Below, piece after piece: positions 45,163-54,153 of a stretch of 64,000 bases of DNA; position 1 is the first letter of the stretch, and each line of letters opens with the position of its first letter. The position numbers were made by a program, and so were the translations under genes. Under the pieces are notes generated by a model, which worked only from the letters and a program-made list of their open reading frames with translations, was not told the DNA's origin and made no database searches. The DNA is from Bacillus sp. CH140a_4T (GTDB taxonomy: Bacteria > Bacillota > Bacilli > Bacillales > Bacillaceae_G), in contig NZ_WBPF01000005.1 in assembly GCF_008923725.1 (NCBI RefSeq), forward strand, positions 914,293-978,292, in the 5' to 3' direction.

Positions 45163-46365
45163 TTGGAGCAAAAATTATATTACACTGACGCTTATAAAAA
45201 AGACTTTACTACGAAAATCATAAAGCAAGATTATGATAAAGACGGTAACTTATACGTTGTTTTAAACGAAACGGCATTCTATCCGACAGGTGGCGGACAA
45301 CCATATGATACTGGTACATTAAATGATATCGATGTAATCAATGTAGAAGAGATAGATGGAGAAATTCGTCACTTCATTATAGAAAAATTACATACAGAAG
45401 AAGTAGAAGGCAAAATCAATTGGGAGCGCCGTTTTGATCATATGCAGCAACATGCGGCTCAGCACATTTTATCTGCTGCTTTTTGGGACCACTTTAATAT
45501 ACCTACGATTGGATTCCATCTTGGTAAAGAAACGATAACAATTGATTTAGAAACAGAAAATCTGCATGCAGAAACAGTTGAAACGGCAATACAAATTGCA
45601 AACAAAATTGTTTTTGAAAACCATCCAATCCGTATCGAGTCGATGAACTTAGAAGAAGCAAAAACATTACCCCTTCGTAAAGAACCGACATTAACAGAAA
45701 ATATACGTGTTGTTATTATCGAAAATTACGACTACAACGGTTGTGGCGGGACACATCCGAAATGTACAGGTGAAGTAGGTCCTATTCAAGTATTAGGATG
45801 GGAGCGCAATAAAGGTGGCATACGATTATCGTTTATCGCTGGCTGGCGCACACTTAAATTAATGGGGCAACAGCAAAAAATTATGAAGGATGTTTCTAAA
45901 CAATTAAACAGTAGCGAGATTGATATTCCAGCAAAAGTAGCACAACTGCTTACTTCTCAAAAAGAAAACGAAAAAGCAATACAAACAATGAATGAAAAAT
46001 TATTATATGCAGAGACAAACGAACTACTGCAACAACCTGCCGAAATACATGCTGGCATACTTATTTCTAAAGTATTTACAAATCGTTCTATGCAAGAAAT
46101 CGCAAAGCTTTCTGCTATTATTACAGAACAACAAGAGCATACCATTACATATTTCGTTATCGAAAATGATGACAAACTACAATGCATCCTCGCTTGCGGA
46201 AAAACAGTCACACTTGATATGAACGCACTTTTAAAAGATGCTCTTCCTGCTATTGAAGGAAAAGGTGGCGGAAATAAAAAGAGTGCGCGCGGCGGCGGAA
46301 AAGCGGTTATGACCGGGGACGAATTTTTAAATCAACTTGTTTCTTCTTTACAGTCAGCTGTGTAA
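45163..46365 (+). CDS. Alanyl-tRNA editing protein (AlaX-L type)
   Basis: 400 residues. The editing domain has the zinc motif HAAQHIL (HxxxH) near residue 97 and CGGTHPKCTGE (CxxxH) near residue 190, as in the AlaRS editing domain; ETAFYPTGGGQPYDTG is the N-terminal beta domain. The C-terminal third has the glycine-rich GKGGGNKKSARGGGK of the DHHA1 domain. It hydrolyses Ser- or Gly-tRNA(Ala). The TTG start at 45163 has AAGGGG eight bases upstream. Confidence 0.9.
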   Translation: MEQKLYYTDAYKKDFTTKIIKQDYDKDGNLYVVLNETAFYPTGGGQPYDTGTLNDIDVINVEEIDGEIRHFIIEKLHTEEVEGKINWERRFDHMQQHAAQHILSAAFWDHFNIPTIGFHLGKETITIDLETENLHAETVETAIQIANKIVFENHPIRIESMNLEEAKTLPLRKEPTLTENIRVVIIENYDYNGCGGTHPKCTGEVGPIQVLGWERNKGGIRLSFIAGWRTLKLMGQQQKIMKDVSKQLNSSEIDIPAKVAQLLTSQKENEKAIQTMNEKLLYAETNELLQQPAEIHAGILISKVFTNRSMQEIAKLSAIITEQQEHTITYFVIENDDKLQCILACGKTVTLDMNALLKDALPAIEGKGGGNKKSARGGGKAVMTGDEFLNQLVSSLQSAV

Positions 46366-46377
46366 AACATGCTTATG

Positions 46378-46400
46378 AAGGATAGCTAACAGCTATCCTT
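46378..46400. terminator. Bidirectional terminator
   Basis: Perfect arms AAGGATAGCT around AAC, between convergent genes. Confidence 0.75.
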
Positions 46401-46409
46401 CAACTATAT

Positions 46410-46853
46410 TTACAAGCCTATATTTTGTTTCAAACCTTGATAACTCCCTGCACTTGCAAAACCTTCACTTATAAGAGTGATAAAAGTTCCCGAAAAACCA
46501 TATTGACTTAAATCTTTAATCGGTACCATTTGCACATCTTGAATTGGATTATGATCAAACTCATTAGAAGGTAGCGTAATTTCACCTTCAATCCTTTCAA
46601 GCAGAAACGTAATATGTAATAAAGATGGACTAGCATCTGGTTTATCACAAACATAGAGTAGCTTCTTAATTTTAACCGCCAATCCTGTTTCTTCTCTCAT
46701 TTCTCGAATCATCGCTTCTTCTAACGTTTCACCATTCTCTACTCTTCCCCCGGGTAAAGACCAATTGCGATTAGCAACTTTTTGCTTTACTAACAAAATC
46801 TTTTCACCTTCAATTAAAATTCCTGTAACACGAACTTGCATTACATTTTCCAT
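46410..46853 (-). CDS. Nudix hydrolase
   Basis: 147 residues. The Nudix box is complete: GRVENGETLEEAMIREMREE followed by TGL, matching GX5EX7REUXEEXGU. It cleaves nucleoside diphosphates linked to another group; ADP-ribose or oxidised nucleotides are possible, but nothing here decides. The start at 46853 (MENVMQVRVTG) has GAGGGG upstream, unlike the longer frame. Confidence 0.88.
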   Translation of the reverse strand: MENVMQVRVTGILIEGEKILLVKQKVANRNWSLPGGRVENGETLEEAMIREMREETGLAVKIKKLLYVCDKPDASPSLLHITFLLERIEGEITLPSNEFDHNPIQDVQMVPIKDLSQYGFSGTFITLISEGFASAGSYQGLKQNIGL

Positions 46854-46957
46854 ATGTAATCCCCTCTTCCCATTATATTTACAAATTAATCCTTCCACAA
46901 AAAGAACGTACGTTTTATAATTAAAGAAAATTATGGAAGAAAGAAGTTGTTACATTC

Positions 46958-47539
46958 ATGCGTCCACCTTTAACAAAGTCTATATCACTTGAAGATTTCC
47001 AAAACTATTATTGGTTAAAAGCAGAACTGCAAACATTTTGTCGTGAGCATGGGGTACCAGCTAGTGGCTCTAAGATTGAAATAGCCAAGCGTATCTCACA
47101 TTATTTAATTACTGGTAAAATATTAAAGAACAACTCTGATCAAAAGATGAGTAAAGCTTCCCTCTCTTATAAAAACCTTTCTCTTCAAACGATTATTACT
47201 AACAATCATCGCTGTAGCGAAGATGTTCGTACTTTTTTCAAAGAAAAAATCGGAGCAAACTTCCGCTTTACGGTTGCTCTTCAAAAGTTTTTTAAAGAGA
47301 ATGTTGGAAAAACATATGAAGATGCGATAACTTTTTGGCATGAAGAAAACGAACGTAAAAAAGACCCTACTTATAAAACAACTATTAGCGCGCAGTTTGA
47401 ATACAATTGTTTCACTCGCGACTTTTTCGAAGATCCAAATAACAAAGGAAAATCAAAAGCTGATGCTATCGCTGCTTGGAATGAAATAAAAGCAAAACCT
47501 GGTAGCAATGCTTATGTTCCTCAAAAAGTAGAAAACTAG
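46958..47539 (+). CDS. SAP domain and DUF6434 protein
   Basis: 193 residues. Near the start is a SAP-like helix-extended-helix (LKAELQTFCREHGVP, then SGSKIEIAKRISHYL) that may bind DNA. The middle, with TIITNNHRCSEDVRTFFKEK and IGANFRFTVALQKFFKE, resembles DUF6434, and the end (AQFEYNCFTRDFFEDPNN and ADAIAAWNEIKAKPGS) is the tail seen in such SAP proteins. Function unknown. It ends KVEN-stop inside a bidirectional hairpin shared with the thiolase gene. Confidence 0.78.
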   Translation: MRPPLTKSISLEDFQNYYWLKAELQTFCREHGVPASGSKIEIAKRISHYLITGKILKNNSDQKMSKASLSYKNLSLQTIITNNHRCSEDVRTFFKEKIGANFRFTVALQKFFKENVGKTYEDAITFWHEENERKKDPTYKTTISAQFEYNCFTRDFFEDPNNKGKSKADAIAAWNEIKAKPGSNAYVPQKVEN

Positions 47540-47561
47540 TCCCTTTCTAGTTTTCTACTTT
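47525..47561. terminator. Bidirectional terminator encoding both protein ends
   Basis: Perfect 15-bp arms AAAGTAGAAAACTAG around TCCCTTT. Each arm is the last four codons and the stop of one of the two convergent genes. Confidence 0.85.
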
Positions 47562-48638
47562 CTCAAATAATAGCGCAAGCCCTATTCCACCACCTATTCC
47601 TAACGTTGCAATTCCATATTTCATATATTCCCTTTTCGCTTGATAAAACAAACGTGTCACAAGCATAGTTCCAGATGCACCGTACGGGTGACCGAGCGCA
47701 ACTGCTCCACCATTTACATTTAATTTTTCAAAAGGAATTTGTAACTCCTTTGCACAAGCAACAACCTTTGAAGCAAATGCTTCATTTATTTCAAAATAAT
47801 TGATGTCCTCTACTTTCATATTCATTTCGTTTAATAATTTGTTCACCGCAAATATCGGACCAGTCCCCGGAAGATTTGGATCCACTCCAACTACAGCACT
47901 ACGAACGAAACGAAGTACAGGCTTATATCCTAATTTTCGGGCTTGCTCCTCTTCCATTACAAGAACGGCACATGCCCCATCATTTACACCACACGAATTA
48001 CCTGCCGTTACTGTACCATTTTGTAAAAATACAGGCATTGTTCTTTTAATCATTCTTTCATAATTCATTTCTCGTTTTATAGCTTCGTCAAAAGAGCCAT
48101 TAAACGGAAGTATTTCATCTTGTAAATATCCATTTTCTACTGCTTGCAGTGTCCGTTTATAACTAAGACAAGCGTATTCGTCTTGCATTTCTCGCGTTAT
48201 ATTATAACGCTCTGCAACATATTCAGCCGCCACTCCCATATTAGGATCACCAATTGTTTCTGGTGAAAATCGCGCTCTATTTTGAAATGGTGATGTACTT
48301 GTACTCTCTACCCCTCCTGCAATATAACAATTACCTGCCCCGCCTTGAATGAAATGACATGCGGTGCGAATTGCTTCCAAACCCGCACCACATTGCCGAT
48401 CAATCGTTACACCAGGAATATGATAGCAAAGTCCTGCCTCTAAAGCAGATAATCTTGCAACATTCCCTCCTGGTCCAACAACATTCCCTAATATAACATC
48501 GTCTATCTCTCTCTCAATTCCTTTACTTAAAAACGTAAGAAGTGGCGCTGCTAATTGCTGAACTTCATAATCTTTAAACATCCCATTCTTCTTACCGATA
48601 GGTGTCCTTTTCGCTTCTACAATAACCGCTCTATTCAT
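47547..48638 (-). CDS. yhfS: Thiolase-family acyltransferase (YhfS-like)
   Basis: 363 residues, slightly short for a thiolase (about 390). The nucleophilic Cys is in DRQCGAGLEA near residue 80, NEAFA and the His in GGAVALGHPYGASG are present. The second catalytic Cys, normally in a CxGGG motif near the end, is replaced by Gly: the sequence is TLGIGGGIGLAL. Thus ordinary thiolysis or condensation is doubtful. It overlaps the acyl-CoA ligase gene by 8 bp and is the last gene of the bioY-yhfT-yhfS set, as in B. subtilis yhfUTS. Confidence 0.85.
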   Translation of the reverse strand: MNRAVIVEAKRTPIGKKNGMFKDYEVQQLAAPLLTFLSKGIEREIDDVILGNVVGPGGNVARLSALEAGLCYHIPGVTIDRQCGAGLEAIRTACHFIQGGAGNCYIAGGVESTSTSPFQNRARFSPETIGDPNMGVAAEYVAERYNITREMQDEYACLSYKRTLQAVENGYLQDEILPFNGSFDEAIKREMNYERMIKRTMPVFLQNGTVTAGNSCGVNDGACAVLVMEEEQARKLGYKPVLRFVRSAVVGVDPNLPGTGPIFAVNKLLNEMNMKVEDINYFEINEAFASKVVACAKELQIPFEKLNVNGGAVALGHPYGASGTMLVTRLFYQAKREYMKYGIATLGIGGGIGLALLFEKVEN

Positions 48639-50094
48639 ATATCTTCTCCCGGTTTTTAATCATATTTTTTGCTGCAATACGAGCGATTTTCCCGCTATTT
48701 GTATACGGTATTTCATCTACAAAATGCCATTCTTTCGGTATTTTAAACGAGGATAATCGTTGTAAGCAAAAACTTTTTAATTGTTGCTTCGTAGCACTTC
48801 CTTTTACGATGGCGACAGGTTTTTCACCCCAATAACTATCTTTCACACCAACTACAACTATTTCATCAACAGCTGGATGTTCATGTAATACACTTTCTAT
48901 TTCTTCTGGGAAAATATTAATTCCTCCAAATAAAATCATATTCTTCTCTCTACCGACAATATAAATAAAGCCTTCTTCATCTTCATAACCTACATCTCGT
49001 ACTGTCATCCAGCCATCTGCAGTCAACTCCGGAATGAAAACCTGATCCAATATGTATCCCATAAAAAACTGATCACTCTTCACATAAACAGTTCCTATCT
49101 CACCTTTCTGTACTTCTTCTCCTGCTTCATTACATATTCGAACTTGCACATTGTGACAAGGTTTCCCTACTGAATTGGGCCTTCTATCGCTCTCTTCATC
49201 AACTAGTGCTGTTACAAAACTTAGTTCCGATGCACCGTAAAATTCATATTTTCGTGCATAAGGAAATATACTCTTTATTCTTTCTTTCGCTTCAGCTCCC
49301 CATTTGGCTCCTGACGAAATAATTTTCATTTCATTTTCTATTACTCTGTTTTCTTTATATAAAGATTCTAGCATTGTCGGAACTGTATACATGACCGAAA
49401 TATTTTCTGTTTCTAACTTATCCAGTACTTGATCTGGAATAAACTTTCTCATAATATGCACCGTTTGCCCTACATATAATGCACTTATTGCGCCGTATAA
49501 GAAAAGAGAATGAACGAGCGTCCCAGCTATTAAAATAGAATCTTCTTTTTTCATATGAAAGTCATGTATATTGCAATCAAAACTATGAACCCACGATTGC
49601 TGTGCACGTAAAAATGCTTTCGCCTTCCCAGTCGATCCTGACGTAAATCCTATATAAAAAGGAGCATGTTGTACATTTTCTATAGTGGAATATGTAAGAA
49701 GATAGTTCTCTATCATTCTTTTCCACTCATCAACTTCTATTACTCTTCCTTCTTCACCAGGTAGATCATTTACCTTATATCGCTCTATCACAATCACATC
49801 CGGATTACTGATTGCAATTCTTTCTTTGAGCTCATCCTGTTTCCACTTTATATCTAATGGCACACAAACCCATCCGGCCATAGCAGCACCAGCAAATAGT
49901 TGTAAAAACTCCATACGATTTTCTAATACAATTGCTATTGTTTTATTCTTCGATTCTTTTTCATTCAACCAGTTTGCTACTTTACACACTGACTTAAACC
50001 ACTCTTTATATGTTAAAACTCGATCATTTTCCTTTATCGCTATTTTATTTGGTTGTAAAGAGGCGTGCTTTTTATATTCTTTCGTAATTCCCAT
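48631..50094 (-). CDS. yhfT: AMP-forming acyl-CoA synthetase (YhfT-like)
   Basis: 487 residues. ANL-family motifs: P-loop YIGFTSGSTGKAKAF near residue 150, YGASELSF, DVGYEDEEGFIYIVGREKNM and the C-terminal catalytic Lys in NSGKIAR. It activates a carboxylic acid to its CoA ester. In B. subtilis yhfT sits in a BirA-regulated operon with a biotin transporter and a thiolase, the same arrangement as here, so a role near biotin precursors is possible but unproven. The start at 50094 follows AAAGGA; the longer frame enters the terminator. Confidence 0.87.
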   Translation of the reverse strand: MGITKEYKKHASLQPNKIAIKENDRVLTYKEWFKSVCKVANWLNEKESKNKTIAIVLENRMEFLQLFAGAAMAGWVCVPLDIKWKQDELKERIAISNPDVIVIERYKVNDLPGEEGRVIEVDEWKRMIENYLLTYSTIENVQHAPFYIGFTSGSTGKAKAFLRAQQSWVHSFDCNIHDFHMKKEDSILIAGTLVHSLFLYGAISALYVGQTVHIMRKFIPDQVLDKLETENISVMYTVPTMLESLYKENRVIENEMKIISSGAKWGAEAKERIKSIFPYARKYEFYGASELSFVTALVDEESDRRPNSVGKPCHNVQVRICNEAGEEVQKGEIGTVYVKSDQFFMGYILDQVFIPELTADGWMTVRDVGYEDEEGFIYIVGREKNMILFGGINIFPEEIESVLHEHPAVDEIVVVGVKDSYWGEKPVAIVKGSATKQQLKSFCLQRLSSFKIPKEWHFVDEIPYTNSGKIARIAAKNMIKNREKIYE

Positions 50095-50125
50095 TTGAGA
50101 CGTCCTTTCTTTAAAAAATAATAAA

Positions 50126-50152
50126 AAGAAACACGCAATGAACGTGTTTCTT
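50126..50152 (-). terminator. Terminator or attenuator after bioY
   Basis: Arms AAGAAACACG and CGTGTTTCTT around seven bases, then T-rich sequence on the minus strand. It is only 32 bp before yhfT, leaving no room for a separate promoter, so some read-through is likely. Confidence 0.65.
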
Positions 50153-50159
50153 CTCTTTC

Positions 50160-50735
50160 TTATCCTGCATTTGTATGTTTCCCACTTTTTAGAGCAGGCG
50201 TAATAATATGTTTCAATGAACGATGTAATTTCGTTACAAGAATTGCTGCTATAATCGCTTTTATGCAATCACCTGGTAAAAATACGGCACTTACTTTCAT
50301 CGTCTGCCATATAGAAACATCCATAAAGAAGGCTTGTACAATAATACCAAATACATAAACTACGAAAATACCACCAATTATATTAATACATAATACCTTT
50401 ATTATAGAAACTTCACGTAAACGCTCAATTAAATAACCAATGACAAACGCTCCAACGATATAACCAAGTAAATATCCTGCACTTGGCCCAACAAATACGC
50501 CTGGACCACCGCGTCCACCAGCAAGTAATGGTGCTCCAACTCCAACTATAAGTAAGAAAATAAGCTGACTTAACGCACCAAGACGTGATCCTAATAATCC
50601 ACCAGCAAGCATAACACCGAGTGATTGTAATGTAATCGGAACTGGTGTAATAGCAAGAGCAATTGGAGGTATTAACCCTAACACTCCCATAATAGAACTA
50701 AATAAAGCGACGAAAACTAAGTTTTTTGTATTCAT
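50160..50735 (-). CDS. bioY: Biotin transporter substrate-binding protein BioY
   Basis: 191 residues, six membrane helices. Family features are PVPITLQSLGVMLAGGLLGS near residue 35 and the GGRGGPGVFVGPSAGYLLGY segment that forms the biotin site. It is the S component of an ECF transporter. The start at 50735 has AGGAG upstream. A BirA operator overlaps its promoter (50793-50845), so it should be made when biotin is short. yhfT and yhfS follow. Confidence 0.93.
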   Translation of the reverse strand: MNTKNLVFVALFSSIMGVLGLIPPIALAITPVPITLQSLGVMLAGGLLGSRLGALSQLIFLLIVGVGAPLLAGGRGGPGVFVGPSAGYLLGYIVGAFVIGYLIERLREVSIIKVLCINIIGGIFVVYVFGIIVQAFFMDVSIWQTMKVSAVFLPGDCIKAIIAAILVTKLHRSLKHIITPALKSGKHTNAG

Positions 50736-50792
50736 ATTTGCTTCTCCTATTGTAAACTTAAAACGATTTTTAGATAACATATTATAGGAGTT

Positions 50793-50845
50793 ATATTATC
50801 TTTCTATTTAGGTTTTGTCAACTTTTTTTAAATATAGGTTTACAA
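50793..50845 (-). promoter_or_regulatory. BirA operator with sigma-A promoter of bioY
   Basis: Operator 50815-50845: on the minus strand TTGTAAACC, 13 nt, AGTTGACAA, the same 31-bp layout as the B. subtilis BirA site. Its right arm contains the -35 TTGACA; 17 nt later is the -10 TAATAT (50793-50798). Confidence 0.75.
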
Positions 50846-50854
50846 TTTTTTCGA

Positions 50855-52468
50855 TTATTTCTCTTTATGCAAATGCTCAAGTTCTTTCCGAAGCGCCTGT
50901 TTTAAAAACTTCCCAACAGATGTTTTCGGTATTTCTTCCATAAATACAATATCGTCTGGTAACCACCACTTCGCAAACTGTGGTTTTAAAAACTCATATA
51001 TTTCTTCTTTTGTTACTGTACTATTTTTCTTTTGAACGACGCAGGCAATTGGTCGCTCTTGCCACTGCGGATGAGGAACGGCAACGACAGCTGCTTCAAA
51101 TATAGCATCATGTGCCATTAATGCATTTTCAAGGTCAACTGAAGAAATCCACTCACCTCCGCTTTTAATAACATCTTTCGTACGATCAACAATTTTCACG
51201 CAGCCTTCCTCATCAACTGTAACAACATCACCAGTATATAACCAACCGTCTCGGAATCCTTCGACAGTACGATCATCGTTATAATAGCTTTCAGCGATCC
51301 AAGGTGCTCGTAAACATAACTCTCCCATCTCAGTACCATCCCACTCCACTTCACCGTTTGTACCGACTACTTTCATTTCTACACCAGGGACAAGATATCC
51401 TTGTTTTGAGCGGATTTCTAATTGCTCTTCATATGATAATTCTGTTTCATAACTTTTTAAACGTGCAAGTGTTACGAGTGGGCTTGTTTCAGTCATACCA
51501 TATGCATGTACGAAAGGAACATTATATTTTTGTTCAAATGCTTTAATAACGCTTTTCGGTGCAGCAGCACCACCGCATAATATTCTCGTTATACTAGATA
51601 AATCGTAACTATTATTTTCTAATTCTTGTAATACACCGAGCCAAATTGTCGGCACACCTGCTGCTATCGTTACTTTTTCAGCTTGAATCATCTCTAATAA
51701 AATTTTTGGAGTAAACATTGGTCCTGGCAGAACTTGTTTAGTTCCAAACCAAGTAGCTGCAAAAGGAAGCCCCCAAGCGTTCACATGGAACATCGGTACA
51801 ATTGCCATCGCCGCATCACTTTCCGATAAAGCAGCTGTATCCGCTAAACCGAGTGCCATACAATGTAGTACAGTACTACGATGCGTATATACAACACCTT
51901 TTGGGTTTCCTGTAGTCGCTGACGTATAACACATACCAGCAGGTGTATTTTCATCAATATCTTTTACAAATTGGAAAGTTGGATCGCCTTCTTCTAATAG
52001 CTTTTCATAATGATATACAGGTTCTAGCGTAGTATTGGGAAGTTCATCTTTATCAGTCATAATAATGTAGGCTTGTACAGTTGATAATTGCGATTGAATA
52101 TTTTCAACGAGTGGTACGAGATCTTCATCTATAAGTAGAATGCGATCTTCTGCGTGCTGAATAATGTATGAAATATGTTGAGGAGATAAACGAATATTAA
52201 TTGTGTGTAAAACGGAAGCAATACCAGGAATAGCAAAATACGCTTCCACATGTCGATGATGATTCCACGCTAACGTTCCTATACGCTCGCCTTCTTTAAT
52301 TCCTAATTTTTTTAGCGCACTTGAAAGTCTTCTCGTCCTTTCACCTAACTGCTTATACGTTAACGTCGTAACTGTATCATGTGTCCGTGAAACAATTTCT
52401 TTCTTCGAAAACAGTTTCTCTGCTCTTTCCATCATAGAACTAATTGTTAGCGGTACATTCATCATCAT
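50855..52468 (-). CDS. Fatty acid-CoA ligase (AMP-forming)
   Basis: 537 residues. P-loop [17 protein letters not shown] near residue 185, then [36 protein letters not shown] and the Lys in [10 protein letters not shown]. It is a complete medium/long-chain acyl-CoA synthetase of the AlkK/FadD-like type, probably for degradation or incorporation of exogenous fatty acids. The ATG at 52468 follows GGGGGA. It ends 10 bp before the BirA operator of bioY with no terminator between, so some transcripts may continue into bioY. Confidence 0.9.
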   Translation of the reverse strand: MMMNVPLTISSMMERAEKLFSKKEIVSRTHDTVTTLTYKQLGERTRRLSSALKKLGIKEGERIGTLAWNHHRHVEAYFAIPGIASVLHTINIRLSPQHISYIIQHAEDRILLIDEDLVPLVENIQSQLSTVQAYIIMTDKDELPNTTLEPVYHYEKLLEEGDPTFQFVKDIDENTPAGMCYTSATTGNPKGVVYTHRSTVLHCMALGLADTAALSESDAAMAIVPMFHVNAWGLPFAATWFGTKQVLPGPMFTPKILLEMIQAEKVTIAAGVPTIWLGVLQELENNSYDLSSITRILCGGAAAPKSVIKAFEQKYNVPFVHAYGMTETSPLVTLARLKSYETELSYEEQLEIRSKQGYLVPGVEMKVVGTNGEVEWDGTEMGELCLRAPWIAESYYNDDRTVEGFRDGWLYTGDVVTVDEEGCVKIVDRTKDVIKSGGEWISSVDLENALMAHDAIFEAAVVAVPHPQWQERPIACVVQKKNSTVTKEEIYEFLKPQFAKWWLPDDIVFMEEIPKTSVGKFLKQALRKELEHLHKEK

Positions 52469-52548
52469 ATTGGTTACATCCCCCTTTAAAGCGTTTTCAT
52501 TTTTCGTTTATTATAACAGACTTTTACGAATAATTACGACATTTTTCT

Positions 52549-52590
52549 GTATTTTCTGAATTATTTCTTTGGAAATAATTCAGAAAATAC
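52549..52590. repeat. Perfect 42-bp palindrome
   Basis: 19-bp arms beginning GTATTTTCTGAATTATTTC around the loop TTTG. It lies between the ABC permease and the acyl-CoA ligase gene. There is no T-run on either side. Confidence 0.7.
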
Positions 52591-52604
52591 TAAGAGAAAA
52601 TATA

Positions 52605-53255
52605 TTAAAATTCCTTCTTACGATATATAAATACCGAAATGAAATAAGAAAAGATATATATGATAACGCCAAATATTGTATATAGAATTGAAACGTATAC
52701 AGATGAATTTAAATTTGATATTGGAAATTGTTCTATTAGATATCCAATTACACTTTGTAATCCAAAATAAGTAACAAGTCCCCCACATGCGCCTCCAATT
52801 GTAATAGCATCAGATTTTTCTGCTCCAAAAATATAGAGGAGTGGATAAGCTATTGCTCCGGCATTAAGAATGATGAACGTCCCTAAAGAAACACTCTTAA
52901 ATATACCATCATCAATTGGTGTATCGGAAATGAAACCATGTACATAAAATATGCCATATGATAATACAGTACCAATGATTACAACTAAAAAATAGAAAAG
53001 GTAGTGACTTTGTACAATGTTATTTCTAGTAACCGGTAAAGTAAGTACATACTTTTCATAACCTGACTTACTCTCATATTTAATAACTTCAAGTGCAGGA
53101 ATCGCAGCAAAAAAGATAATAAACGTAGCAATTAAACGGTACATTGAAGCATCACCAAAATAAAAAACGAATCCTGCTCCTAATATCGCTATTCCCATGA
53201 ACATAAAGAAAGTTCGATACACTAGATAATAGTTTGTCAATAATAAACCTCTCAT
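52605..53255 (-). CDS. ABC-2 type transporter permease
   Basis: 216 residues with six predicted membrane helices and no ATPase motif; similar in layout to ABC2_membrane_5 permeases, with the loop KSGYEKYVLTLPVTRNNIV after helix 2. It starts directly after the ATPase gene stop (no gap), so the two are coupled. An XRE-family membrane regulator gene is upstream in the same operon. Substrate unknown. Confidence 0.85.
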   Translation of the reverse strand: MRGLLLTNYYLVYRTFFMFMGIAILGAGFVFYFGDASMYRLIATFIIFFAAIPALEVIKYESKSGYEKYVLTLPVTRNNIVQSHYLFYFLVVIIGTVLSYGIFYVHGFISDTPIDDGIFKSVSLGTFIILNAGAIAYPLLYIFGAEKSDAITIGGACGGLVTYFGLQSVIGYLIEQFPISNLNSSVYVSILYTIFGVIIYIFSYFISVFIYRKKEF

Positions 53256-54107
53256 TTATTTTTCACTCCTCGTTAATAAGACACTCATTTCTTCTATCGA
53301 AATGGTTCTATGAGAAATGCCATTTGGTAGTTTATGCACATCTGATACAAGTACATTGAAATAAGAACCATTATTCCTTTTCACCACAACTATATCTTTG
53401 TTAATTAAAGTTAGTTGTTCCTCATCAACATCTACAATGGCATAATTGTCCAAAACCTTATCCTTCTCTTCATTCAATAAAATTTCTCCATCTTTTATAA
53501 TGATAAGATGGCTAGCTATTTTTTCTACATCACTCATAATATGAGAAGAAAGTAGTATACCACCATTATTTTTACTCACAAAACTTTTTAATTCCTCCAA
53601 CACCTCCTCCCTAGATGAAGGATCGAGACCTCCCGTCGCTTCATCTAGGATTAATAATTTTGCATTATGTGACAGCGCAACAGCTATAGTTAGTTTCATT
53701 GACATTCCACGCGAGAATTTACCTACTTTCTCATTAGTAGGTAAAGAGAAAGAATGAACTAATCGATAAAAATTATCTTGATCCCAAGATTCAAACATCT
53801 TTTCAAAAACTTTGTTTAGTTGCTTTATCGTAAGATGAGCCGGTAGATTCATAGCATCAAATACGACTCCTATCTTTTCCTTAATCTTGGCATCTTTATT
53901 TATATTTTCTTTACCAAATATTTTTACTGTACCATTATCTTTAGAAATTAACTCTAATACTGTTTTAAAGGTTGTTGATTTCCCAGCTCCATTGTTACCA
54001 ATGAATCCAACAATTGATCCAGACCGCACATTGAAGGAAACATCTCTTAAAACAACTTTATTCCCAAATGTTTTACTTAAATTTACAATTTCTAGAAGAT
54101 TTGACAT
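53256..54107 (-). CDS. ABC transporter ATP-binding protein
   Basis: 283 residues. Walker A GNNGAGKST, signature FSRGMSMKL (degenerate, as in related ABC-2 exporters), Walker B LLILDEATGGLDP and switch His in LLSSHIMSD. The C-terminal 60 residues are an extension. It pairs with the permease at 52605. ATG at 54107 lies seven bases after AGGAG; an ATG three bases upstream is also possible. Confidence 0.9.
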   Translation of the reverse strand: MSNLLEIVNLSKTFGNKVVLRDVSFNVRSGSIVGFIGNNGAGKSTTFKTVLELISKDNGTVKIFGKENINKDAKIKEKIGVVFDAMNLPAHLTIKQLNKVFEKMFESWDQDNFYRLVHSFSLPTNEKVGKFSRGMSMKLTIAVALSHNAKLLILDEATGGLDPSSREEVLEELKSFVSKNNGGILLSSHIMSDVEKIASHLIIIKDGEILLNEEKDKVLDNYAIVDVDEEQLTLINKDIVVVKRNNGSYFNVLVSDVHKLPNGISHRTISIEEMSVLLTRSEK

Positions 54108-54153
54108 CATTACACTCCTATCTTAACTTTTAATAAAAATATGTTTTCTCCTA

